Source: an uncultured Holophagales bacterium
GTDB taxonomy: Bacteria > Acidobacteriota > Thermoanaerobaculia > UBA5066
Length of the DNA stretch: 5,447 nucleotides
Direction of reading: 5' to 3'
Assembly (NCBI GenBank): GCA_937864895.1
Contig: CALMDF010000431.1
Span: 1 to 5,447 of the forward strand
In this document: one piece after another, positions 1 through 5,447 of the stretch
How the letters are laid out: every line of letters begins with the position of its first letter
Numbering within the stretch: the first letter of the stretch is position 1
The notes under the pieces: model-generated
Seen by the model: the letters and a program-made list of their open reading frames with translations, nothing else
Told to the model about the DNA's origin: nothing
The model's database searches: none
Position numbers and translations under genes: made by a program

Positions 1-891
1 CTTCATCGTGAGCTGCTTCCTTCCCCAGCCGTTCCAGAAGGCCTGCTTGAAGAACCCGATGAAGCTCCCCTTGGTCCGGTGGTACACGATGGCGTCCGGG
101 TCGTAGCCCAGCGTGAAGCCTTTGGAGACCGCCCTGAAGTTGAGGTCGATGTCCTCGGCTGTGATGAACCACTCGTCGAACCCCTGGACCGCCTTCATCT
201 GGAGCGCGGGGTCGAGGCCGACGGACGTCTCCTTCATCCCGAGCGGGACGAGGAGGCGCTCCGCGAGGAGCTTGCCGTACGTCGTCCCGGCCCGCCGCTC
301 GAGCGCGTGGCCGAGGAGGCCGTAGCCGACGTTCGAGTAGAGCCACGTCTCGCCCGGGTCTCGCGGGGGCTCGTACGAGGCGAGGAACTCGTAGAGGTGG
401 GCGACGCCGTAGTCGGCGAACGGGTCCTTCGGGTCGGCCGGCCGGAAGGTCGTCGGCGTCCGGGGAAGACCCGAGGTGTGCGTCGCGAGCGTCGCAAGGG
501 TGATCGCCCTGCCGTTCCTCTCCGGGACGCGCGTCCCGGCCGGCAGGTGCATCGCGACCGGGTCGTCGAGGGAGACCTCGCCTCGCGCCGCCATGTCGGC
601 GAGGAGCGTCGCGGTGAAGGGCTTCGTGATCGAGCCGATCTCGAAGAGGGCGCGCTCGTCGAGAGGGACGGCGTTGCCCGAGGAGCCCGCGACGACGAAC
701 CGTCGCGTGCCGTCGGCCTCGAGGAGACCGACGACGACGCCGACGCCCCCGCCGCGCGCGAGGCGCTCGTCGAGCCGGCGCCGGATCTCGTCGTTCCCGG
801 GGAAGAAGCCCTGGCCGAGGGCCGGGGCCGCGAGGAGCAGCGCTCCGAGGATTCCCGCGAGAACTGCCCTGGCCCGCATGCCGTGGCTCAT
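1..891 (-). CDS. Serine hydrolase (class C beta-lactamase family) with a family 2 glycosyltransferase-like C-terminus; chimeric, 3' end outside window
   Basis: The frame is open for 297 residues and runs off the left edge. Residues 1-26 form a Sec-type signal peptide (hydrophobic core, ALG|Q cleavage), so the product is probably periplasmic or lipid-facing. Residues ~35-228 match the beta-lactamase/PBP4-type fold: nucleophile motif S87-I-T-K90, THTSGLP at 137-143, second motif Y185-S-N187, and VPLGMKETS at 215-223. The family normally continues for another 100-200 residues carrying the third (K/H)-x-G motif, which is absent here. Instead, residues ~235-297 read like a GT2 glycosyltransferase: GFDEWFITAEDID with the catalytic acidic pair E246-D247, then YDPDAIVYH and a basic aromatic FFKQAFWNGWGRKQ segment. 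Both families plausibly have AVxGFD-like peptides at the join, so the exact breakpoint within residues 229-240 is uncertain. The ATG at 891 is chosen because GGGAGG lies 7 bases upstream; a second ATG four codons in is less well placed. As it stands, the hydrolase is probably non-functional. A glycosyltransferase with an exported N-terminus makes little biological sense, so a misassembly or deletion fusion is likely. Confidence 0.8.
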   Translation of the reverse strand, partial: MSHGMRARAVLAGILGALLLAAPALGQGFFPGNDEIRRRLDERLARGGGVGVVVGLLEADGTRRFVVAGSSGNAVPLDERALFEIGSITKPFTATLLADMAARGEVSLDDPVAMHLPAGTRVPERNGRAITLATLATHTSGLPRTPTTFRPADPKDPFADYGVAHLYEFLASYEPPRDPGETWLYSNVGYGLLGHALERRAGTTYGKLLAERLLVPLGMKETSVGLDPALQMKAVQGFDEWFITAEDIDLNFRAVSKGFTLGYDPDAIVYHRTKGSFIGFFKQAFWNGWGRKQLTMK

Positions 892-1208
892 TTCGCCGCC
901 TCCCGGAACGGAGATACGCAGCCCGCGCTCATCCGGTTCCGGAGAGTGCGCGCAGTGCCGGACCGAAGACTATGGAAGCCCCCGGCGCGCCCGTGGAAGT
1001 CGAGGGAGGACACGTCGTCGCGGAGGCGGGTCCGGTTCGCAGCGCGGATCTTCTCGTCCTCGTTCCCGGCCTCGTCGTAGACGTCGCCGTTGAAGCGGGC
1101 GCCAATCGGGAAGAGCTTCTGCAGGATCAGGGCGTCCGAGACCCGCTCCAGGGATTCCATCCGGGGATCGGGCTTCCCCTTCGCGTCGAAGATCCGGCTC
1201 CCAGCCAC
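888..1208 (-). CDS. Hypothetical protein, probably a gene remnant or frameshifted 3' end
   Basis: I do not recognise the family. From a GTG at 1208 the product is 106 residues; the frame is open further upstream to a TAG at 1290-1292, and the extra codons (reading ...HPALPLLNASGRTFR) look equally coding. Over roughly 975-1280 nearly all codons end in G or C, and the peptide is balanced and acidic (for example LFPIGARFNGDVYDEAGN), unlike a chance frame. No ribosome binding site fits the GTG, and no signal peptide or membrane segment is seen, so the true N-terminus is probably missing. After codon ~77 (about position 977) the composition changes: A/T-ending codons become common and the peptide turns arginine- and serine-rich, as in non-coding DNA. 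One extra G in the five-G run at 979-983 would end the protein at a TAG at 970-972, exactly where the coding signal fades. The present TGA overlaps the next gene's start as ATGA, perhaps by chance. Confidence 0.4.
   Translation of the reverse strand: MAGSRIFDAKGKPDPRMESLERVSDALILQKLFPIGARFNGDVYDEAGNEDEKIRAANRTRLRDDVSSLDFHGRAGGFHSLRSGTARTLRNRMSAGCVSPFREAAK
899..904 (-). promoter_or_regulatory. Ribosome binding site of the serine hydrolase
   Basis: GGGAGG on the minus strand, 7 bases before the ATG at 891. It selects this start over the ATG four codons downstream. It lies inside the last codons of the upstream short frame, which overlaps the hydrolase start as ATGA. Confidence 0.7.
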
Positions 1209-1772
1209 CCTGAACGTCCTGCCCGAAGCGTTCAGAAGAGGGAGCGCCGGGTGGCCGTCGGAGCCCGCCCTCGCACGGTAGGACGATCCCTACGTTCCGT
1301 CGACGCAACATCCTACGTCTCCGCAGGACTGCGGCTCATTTCGCCACGCCCGTCCCCGCCCCATCTTGGGCCGCAACCCCGGGCGAATGAGATCGCGTTT
1401 CAGAGAGGAGACGCCGAGATGGAAGAGTGGATCACGGTGTGCCTCACCGTGGGTTCGATCGGGCCCGCAGGCCCGTGGCGTGCCGGACCGACACTCTTCG
1501 GTTTCGGCGAATCCGGGGGCCAGGGCCCGGCGTTTTCCGAAACCCCGGCTCCGACCCGACCCGGATGGAGCCCGTGCTCCATCGAGGTCCCCGGGCGGCT
1601 CCGCGGCCGGCCGCCCCCCGGCTGTACTGCCGCGGCCCGAGTGAGGTCGCTGGCGCACCGGAGCGGCCCGAAGGCTGTCGCCCGGAAGCTCGAAGCATAG
1701 GTAGTCAGGCTCGCATCGCACCCGGTGCACCGAAGCGGCAACCCGGGGTGTGGCAGAGCCTGTTCACGACTC

Positions 1773-1790
1773 GCACACGAAATCGTGTGC
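1773..1790. promoter_or_regulatory. Inverted repeat upstream of the multicopper oxidase, possible operator or 5' UTR hairpin
   Basis: GCACACGA and TCGTGTGC are perfect 8-base arms around an AA centre. The repeat ends 22 bases before the oxidase ATG and 9 bases before its ribosome binding site. Its size and symmetry suit a dimeric repressor or activator site; as RNA it could form a short hairpin with an impossibly tight 2-base loop unless the inner pair opens, which favours a DNA site. It lies between any upstream promoter and the start codon, where a bound protein could block transcription. The regulator is not in the window. Confidence 0.5.
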
Positions 1791-1799
1791 ATGAACATC

Positions 1800-1804
1800 A
1801 GGAG
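1800..1804 (+). promoter_or_regulatory. Ribosome binding site of the multicopper oxidase
   Basis: AGGAG, 8 bases before the ATG at 1813. It supports 1813 over the out-of-frame ATG at 1791, which would make an unrelated arginine-rich peptide. Confidence 0.75.
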
Positions 1805-1812
1805 AAACGAAG

Positions 1813-3510
1813 ATGGAAAAGAACCTCGTGAAGAAAGCGAAAGCCCGTCCGGACGTGCTCGATCTCCATACCACCGGACGCGTTCTGAAGGCCTTCGCGA
1901 CGGCCGTCCTCCTCGCCGCGTCGACCCTGGCGCCGACGGCTTCGGCGCAGACCAGCCCGTACCTCGAGAAGTACGTCGACGCCCTGCCCATGCCGTCGGT
2001 CATGGCCTACGACAGCAGGACGCCGACGCTGACCCGCTACACGGTCGACATGCGGCAGGTGACGCAGAAGCTCCATCGCGACCTGCCGGCCACCACCGTG
2101 TGGGGCTACGAGGGGGTCTACCCGGGGCCCACGTTCGAGACGTGGTACGGAGAGAACGTCGAGGTGACGTGGACCAACAGCCTGCCGACGACGCACCTCT
2201 TCAAGATCGACTACACGCTTCCCGACACGTCGCACGGCGACCCCGACGTCCGCACGGTCGTCCACCGGCACGGAGGGCTCCAGCCAGGCGAGTTCGACGG
2301 GGCTCCCGACGCCTGGTTCACACCGGGCCAGGCGGAGTTCGGCATGGTGCCGCCCGCCTACCGGACGAACGTCTATCGCTTCGAGAACCTGCAGGACCCG
2401 GCGACGCTCTGGTACCACGACCACGCTGCCGGCATCACGCGGCTCAACGTCTACGCCGGGCTCGCCGGCTTCTACCTCATCCGAAGCGACGAGGAGGACG
2501 CGCTCAACCTTCCCAGGGGAGACCGCGAGATTCCCATCGTCATCCAGGACCGCACCTTCAATGCCGACGGCTCCCTCTACTACCCGTCCGAGGGACGCTG
2601 GCCGAAGAACCACCCGGTCTGGGTCAAGCACTTCCACGGCGACACCGCGGTCGTCAACGGGAAGGTCTTCCCCTACCTCGAAGTGGACGCCGCCCGATAC
2701 CGCTTCCGGCTCCTCAACGGCTGCAACGCACGGTTCCTCAACCTGAGGCTGAACAACGGGCAGTCGTTCCACCAGATCGGCACCGACACCGGTCTCCTGG
2801 CGTCGCCCGTGAAGATCGGCGGACTCGACATGGATCCGGGCGAGCGGGCCGACATCGTCATCGACTTCAGCGGGCGCCAGGGCCAGAGGATCCTCCTGGT
2901 CAACACCGAGGACAAGGACGGCCCCGACCTTCCCGAGATCATGGAATTCCGGGTCAGGAACACGACGGTCACCGACACGAGCTCGCTTCCGAGCACCCTG
3001 CGCAGCCTGCCGGCGCCGAACCCGGGCCTGGCGGTCGTGAGCCGCGACGTGACCATGGAACACGAGTCCGATGCGAGCGGGGACCCGATCACCTTCCTGC
3101 TCGACGGCAAGGAGCGGATGGAACCGGCCACCGAGATCGCCAGGGCCGGCACGTACGAAGTCTGGCGCATCGTCAACCTCCTCGACGAAACGCACCCGAT
3201 CCACCTCCACATGTCCGACTTCCGGGTCCTCGACCGTCAATCGCTGGACAGCAAGGGGTACCACGAGGCCCTGATGGCCTGGCGCGAAGGAGCGGGGCCC
3301 AGGCCCGTCCTGGCGGACTTCCTGACCGGCCGGCGTCAGGGCCCGAAGAAGTTCGAGCTCGGCAACAAGGACACCGTCCAGGCCCACGCCGACAGCGTGA
3401 CGCGCATTCTCGTCAGGTTCGGCGAGTACACGGGCGATTCCGTCTGGCACTGCCACATCCTGGAGCACGAGGACAACGACATGATGCGTCCCCTCATCGT
3501 GCTCCCGTAG
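1813..3510 (+). CDS. CotA-like multicopper oxidase (laccase / bilirubin oxidase type), exported
   Basis: The 565-residue product should oxidise phenolic, bilirubin-like or metal substrates at a type 1 copper and reduce oxygen to water at a trinuclear centre. It aligns along its length with Bacillus CotA (~513 residues), the extra length being mostly the N-terminus. Residues 1-45 are an export signal with a long basic n-region, a hydrophobic core at ~27-40 and ASA|Q cleavage; no twin-arginine motif is present. Copper sites: H151-R-H153-G-G (usually HLHGG), W200-Y-H-D-H204-A followed by the CotA hallmark TRLNVYAGLAGFY, H461-P-I-H464-L-H466, and H546-C547-H548-I-L-E-H552 with axial M557. By analogy with CotA, T1 copper is held by H461, C547, H552 and M557; T2 by H151 and H464; T3 by the other histidines. 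E553 matches CotA E498, implicated in proton delivery. No methionine-rich CueO-type insert is seen. An inverted repeat just upstream may control it; a strong hairpin follows the stop. The substrate cannot be read from sequence. Confidence 0.96.
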   Translation: MEKNLVKKAKARPDVLDLHTTGRVLKAFATAVLLAASTLAPTASAQTSPYLEKYVDALPMPSVMAYDSRTPTLTRYTVDMRQVTQKLHRDLPATTVWGYEGVYPGPTFETWYGENVEVTWTNSLPTTHLFKIDYTLPDTSHGDPDVRTVVHRHGGLQPGEFDGAPDAWFTPGQAEFGMVPPAYRTNVYRFENLQDPATLWYHDHAAGITRLNVYAGLAGFYLIRSDEEDALNLPRGDREIPIVIQDRTFNADGSLYYPSEGRWPKNHPVWVKHFHGDTAVVNGKVFPYLEVDAARYRFRLLNGCNARFLNLRLNNGQSFHQIGTDTGLLASPVKIGGLDMDPGERADIVIDFSGRQGQRILLVNTEDKDGPDLPEIMEFRVRNTTVTDTSSLPSTLRSLPAPNPGLAVVSRDVTMEHESDASGDPITFLLDGKERMEPATEIARAGTYEVWRIVNLLDETHPIHLHMSDFRVLDRQSLDSKGYHEALMAWREGAGPRPVLADFLTGRRQGPKKFELGNKDTVQAHADSVTRILVRFGEYTGDSVWHCHILEHEDNDMMRPLIVLP

Positions 3511-3552
3511 CGCCCTGACCGCGCGCCCGCCGCTGATTGGGGACATCCCTTT

Positions 3553-3581
3553 CGTCGCCGCCGCGACCCGCGGCGGCGACG
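3553..3581 (+). terminator. GC-rich perfect hairpin downstream of the oxidase, terminator-like
   Basis: CGTCGCCGCCGCG and its exact reverse complement are separated by ACC, giving a 13-base-pair stem 42 bases after the oxidase stop. No T-run follows, so it is not a textbook intrinsic terminator, but GC-rich bacteria often have stems without U-tracts. It separates the oxidase from the reductase gene. Confidence 0.45.
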
Positions 3582-3628
3582 CTGCGTCCGGCCAGCGCGC
3601 CGGGAGCTCCTCGCCGCCAGCGTTCCCC

Positions 3629-3633
3629 GGAGG
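3629..3633 (+). promoter_or_regulatory. Ribosome binding site that decides the reductase start
   Basis: GGAGG lies 8 bases before the ATG at 3642 but only 2 bases before the in-frame ATG at 3636. The spacing favours 3642, giving a protein beginning MTKLRVASFSISLDG. Confidence 0.75.
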
Positions 3634-3641
3634 TGATGCCG

Positions 3642-4298
3642 ATGACGAAGCTGAGGGTGGCGTCCTTCTCGATCTCGCTCGACGGGTTCGGGGCCGGTCC
3701 CGACCAGAGCCTCGAGAACCCGCTCGGGTTCGGCGGCGCCCAGCTCCACGCCTGGGCCTTCCCGACCCGGACGTTCCGCCGGATCGTCCTCGGCGCCGAA
3801 GACGGAACGACGGGCGTCGACGACGACTTCGTCGCGCGCGGGTTCGAGAATCTCGGGGCCTGGATCCTCGGCCGGAACATGTTCGGCCCGGTCCGCGGCC
3901 CCTGGCCCGACGAGAGCTGGCGAGGCTGGTGGGGCGAGGACCCGCCCTATCACGTCCCGGTCTTCGTCCTCACGCACCACGCGCGACCCCCGCTCGCAAT
4001 GAGGGGCGGGACGACGTTCCATTTCGTGACGGGCGGCATCCACGAGGCGCTCGGGCGTGCGCAGGCGGCGGCGCAGGGCCGCGACGTCCGCGTCGGGGGC
4101 GGCCCGGCCACGATCCGGCAGTACCTGCGCGAAGGGCTCGTCGACGAGCTGCACCTCGCCATCGCCCCCGTCCTCCTCGGCACCGGCGAGCGGCTCTTCG
4201 GCGAGCTCGACCTCCGGGCCCTCGGATACGCCTGCACGCGTCACTTCGCGTCCGACCACGCGACGCACGTGATCCTGGAGCGATCGGCTCGCCCCTGA
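3642..4298 (+). CDS. Dihydrofolate reductase family protein (RibD C-terminal domain)
   Basis: The 218-residue cytosolic protein is a single RibD-C/DHFR-fold domain, predicted to be an NAD(P)H-dependent reductase; the physiological substrate of these stand-alone members is generally unknown. Visible family signatures are the N-terminal strand and loop SISLDGFGAGPDQ (residues 10-22) followed by NPLGFGG, the LGRNMFGP segment at 76-83, the aromatic WRGWWGEDPPYHVPVFVLTH stretch after it, and the cofactor-binding glycine cluster VGGGPATIRQYL starting at residue 151. The end of the domain is the characteristic DELHLAIAPVLLGTGERLF. Length is as usual for the stand-alone family; there is no deaminase domain, so this is not the bifunctional riboflavin enzyme RibD. 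No signal peptide. It lies 131 bases after the oxidase, behind a strong hairpin, so it probably has its own promoter. A small GCCCC/GGGGC hairpin (4291-4305) has the stop codon in its loop. Confidence 0.93.
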   Translation: MTKLRVASFSISLDGFGAGPDQSLENPLGFGGAQLHAWAFPTRTFRRIVLGAEDGTTGVDDDFVARGFENLGAWILGRNMFGPVRGPWPDESWRGWWGEDPPYHVPVFVLTHHARPPLAMRGGTTFHFVTGGIHEALGRAQAAAQGRDVRVGGGPATIRQYLREGLVDELHLAIAPVLLGTGERLFGELDLRALGYACTRHFASDHATHVILERSARP

Positions 4299-4330
4299 GC
4301 GGGGCCGACGGCGTGGAAGGGAGGCCCGCC

Positions 4331-4375
4331 ATGCCGGTCATCCCGTCCGGAAACCGTATCGCGCGCTTCGCGTAG
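4331..4375 (+). CDS. Possible 14-residue peptide reading frame
   Basis: An ATG with GGGAGG at 4319-4324, 6 bases upstream, opens a 14-codon frame (MPVIPSGNRIARFA) ending in TAG. It sits in the gap between the reductase and the hydrolase, 93 bases before the latter's start. No run of a single amino acid suggests attenuation. A purine-rich motif near an ATG occurs often by chance in this kind of DNA, so this is weak. Confidence 0.15.
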   Translation: MPVIPSGNRIARFA

Positions 4376-4403
4376 CAGGGGGGGAGAGACCTCCAACTTC
4401 CCC

Positions 4404-4427
4404 GGGGCCGGGGCCTTTCCCGGCCTC
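4404..4427 (+). repeat. Inverted repeat upstream of the MBL-fold gene
   Basis: GGGGCCGGG pairs with CCCGGCCTC (one G-U pair) around the loop GCCTTT, a 9-pair stem with a 6-base loop. It lies 106 bases after the reductase stop and 41 before the next ATG. It could be the reductase terminator or a hairpin in the leader of the next gene; no T-run is present. Confidence 0.4.
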
Positions 4428-4456
4428 CCGCACACGCCCACTCCTGCGCCCTCGAG

Positions 4457-4461
4457 AGGAG
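4457..4461 (+). promoter_or_regulatory. Ribosome binding site of the MBL-fold hydrolase
   Basis: AGGAG, 7 bases before the ATG at 4469. An in-frame GTG directly before that ATG would have only 4 bases of spacing, so the ATG is preferred. Confidence 0.75.
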
Positions 4462-4468
4462 CATCGTG

Positions 4469-5447
4469 ATGAGTGCAGCTCGCCGCTTCTGGCCCTTGGC
4501 CTTCCTTCTTCTCGCCCTTCCCGCCGCGGCGGCCGACGAGGTCGCCGGCCTCCCCCTCCACGTCCAGCGTCTCGACCCGAAGACGGTCCGCGTCTGGGTA
4601 GGCGACCACGTCTCGACGACGAACGTCGTCGCCTTCGCCACGGCGATGGGGATCGTCGTCGTCGACACGACCGGCATCCCGAAGATCGACCGCGAGCTGA
4701 GAGGCGTGATCGCCCGCGAGCTCGGCCGCTCCGACTTCGCCATGCTGATCGACACGCACGAGCACGGCGACCACACCGGCGGGAACTCCGTCTACGCCGA
4801 CACCGTCATCGTGGGCCACGAGCGATGCGCCGCCGGCATGCGGCGAAACCCCGCAGACCGCGAGCGGATCCTGGCGTGGCAGGCGCAGCACCTCGACGAG
4901 CTCGAGAAGGACCTCGCAAAGCATCCGGCGGGGAGCGCCGAGGCGAAGAAGGCCGCCGAGCAGCTCGCATTCGAGAGGCTCAGCCAGGAAGTCTGGCTGG
5001 CGAACGCGGAGCCCGTCGTCCCTACGAAGACGTTCTCCGACCGCCTGGCGATCGACATGGGCGACGCGACCTTCGAGCTCTCGTTCCTCGGCGGGATGCA
5101 CTCGGCGAGCGACCTCGCGGTCTTCGTCCCCGAGCGAGGCATCCTGCTGACCGGCGACACGATGGCCGACCGCTGGCTCACCGACACACCCGGCTGCCTC
5201 GCTTCCTTCATGGCGCGCGAGGGGGTCCCGCACGACTTTCCGCTCCTCCTCGAGAACGGCAGACGCCTGCTCGCCCGGAAGGAGCGGATCCGGACGATTC
5301 TCCCCGGCCACTGGAACGGCGAGCTCTCCGTCGCAGGCTTCGAGGCCCGCCTGAAGTACGTCGAGGCGCTCTGGGACGGCGTCGGGCAGCTCGCAAAGGA
5401 CGGACGACCCCTCGAGGAGGCGCACGCGGCGTTCCCGCTCGAGGCCC
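4469..5447 (+). CDS. MBL-fold metallo-hydrolase, exported, 3' end outside window
   Basis: The frame gives 326 complete residues and continues past the right edge. Residues 1-22 are a signal peptide (ARRF then a leucine/alanine core, AAA|D cleavage), so the enzyme should act in the periplasm or outside; the RR pair lacks the rest of a good Tat motif. The mature part is a metallo-beta-lactamase fold: T96-H97-E-H99-G-D101-H102 is the HxHxDH metal motif, H211 in GGMHSASD is the third-site histidine, D230 in LTGD is the bridging aspartate, and H281 in LPGHWNGE is the last histidine. All ligands for a two-metal site are present, so a hydrolase is expected; the substrate is not evident, and although the fold is shared with class B beta-lactamases no resistance role can be claimed. 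A charged, probably helical segment at about 131-177 sits between the first and second metal motifs. The gene follows the reductase by 170 bases and probably has its own promoter. Confidence 0.93.
   Translation, partial: MSAARRFWPLAFLLLALPAAAADEVAGLPLHVQRLDPKTVRVWVGDHVSTTNVVAFATAMGIVVVDTTGIPKIDRELRGVIARELGRSDFAMLIDTHEHGDHTGGNSVYADTVIVGHERCAAGMRRNPADRERILAWQAQHLDELEKDLAKHPAGSAEAKKAAEQLAFERLSQEVWLANAEPVVPTKTFSDRLAIDMGDATFELSFLGGMHSASDLAVFVPERGILLTGDTMADRWLTDTPGCLASFMAREGVPHDFPLLLENGRRLLARKERIRTILPGHWNGELSVAGFEARLKYVEALWDGVGQLAKDGRPLEEAHAAFPLEA

Larger units (their letters stand above)
1293..1812. other. Gene-poor intergenic region between diverging genes
   Basis: This stretch separates the minus-strand left part from the plus-strand oxidase. 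Frames open here on both strands give arginine-, proline- and serine-rich peptides with no recognisable domain. The best candidate is a plus-strand frame of 93 codons at 1419-1700 with GAGAGGAG 8 bases before its ATG; its first 15 residues look plausible but the rest resembles non-coding GC-rich sequence. A 7-base inverted repeat (CACGGTG/CACCGTG, 5-base loop) lies at 1433-1451, inside that frame. The promoter of the oxidase should be in the right half, but I could not identify convincing -35 and -10 hexamers. Confidence 0.5.

Noticed and set aside
79..1080. A 333-codon plus-strand frame across the left part
   Set aside because: It is antisense to the serine hydrolase and crosses its start region; the peptide is mostly R, E, V and D repeats typical of shadow frames.
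1718..1728. GCACC-C-GGTGC small inverted repeat
   Set aside because: Five-base arms are expected often by chance in such GC-rich sequence and there is no supporting context.
1751..1766. A TGGCA...TTCA pair resembling a sigma-54 promoter before the oxidase
   Set aside because: The second element is off by one base in spacing and lacks the GC of the -12 box.
1798..3546. A 582-codon open frame on the minus strand opposite the multicopper oxidase
   Set aside because: It is a mirror of the oxidase caused by GC-rich codons; its peptide is rich in V, R, E and D with no domain, while the plus strand has every copper ligand.
3336..4268. A 310-codon minus-strand frame opposite the oxidase end and the reductase
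   Set aside because: The peptide has low-complexity arginine/alanine/glutamate composition and no motif; the plus strand encodes a clear DHFR-family protein.
4241..5425. A 394-codon minus-strand frame opposite the MBL gene
   Set aside because: It is antisense to a gene with complete MBL metal motifs and a ribosome binding site, and has no recognisable domain of its own.
1813..5447. Oxidase, reductase and MBL hydrolase as one operon or a new functional system
   Set aside because: They share direction, but the gaps are 131 and 170 bases with hairpins in each, and their families have no known joint role. A beta-lactamase-family protein near an MBL protein is likewise not evidence of an antibiotic resistance cluster.

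Overview
The window is high-GC bacterial DNA with strong G/C preference at third codon positions. Three of its proteins begin with export signals. This suits a high-GC Gram-negative such as an Acidobacteriota or Myxococcota relative, but no marker gene is present, so that placement is only an inference.

Left part, minus strand (1-1289). At the edge lies an exported serine hydrolase of the class C beta-lactamase/penicillin-binding-protein family. Its reading frame changes identity after about residue 235: the last ~60 residues look like the catalytic ED region and C-terminal helices of a family 2 glycosyltransferase. This is either a genuine recombinant gene or an assembly chimera, and it is the most unusual thing in the window. 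Upstream of it is a short unrecognised reading frame (888-1208, possibly open from 1289) that looks like the end of a larger lost or frameshifted gene.

Middle (1290-1812). About 520 bases hold no convincing gene. The stretch ends in a near-perfect 18-base inverted repeat just ahead of the next ribosome binding site.

Right part, plus strand (1813-5447). Three genes follow in the same direction, separated by gaps of 131 and 170 bases with hairpins in each gap: an exported CotA-like multicopper oxidase with every copper ligand present, a cytosolic RibD-C/dihydrofolate-reductase-fold reductase, and an exported metallo-beta-lactamase-fold hydrolase cut by the right edge. The gaps and hairpins argue against one tightly coupled operon. 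I see no evidence that these genes act in one pathway. No tRNA, rRNA, CRISPR array, insertion sequence or recognisable new multi-gene system is visible.
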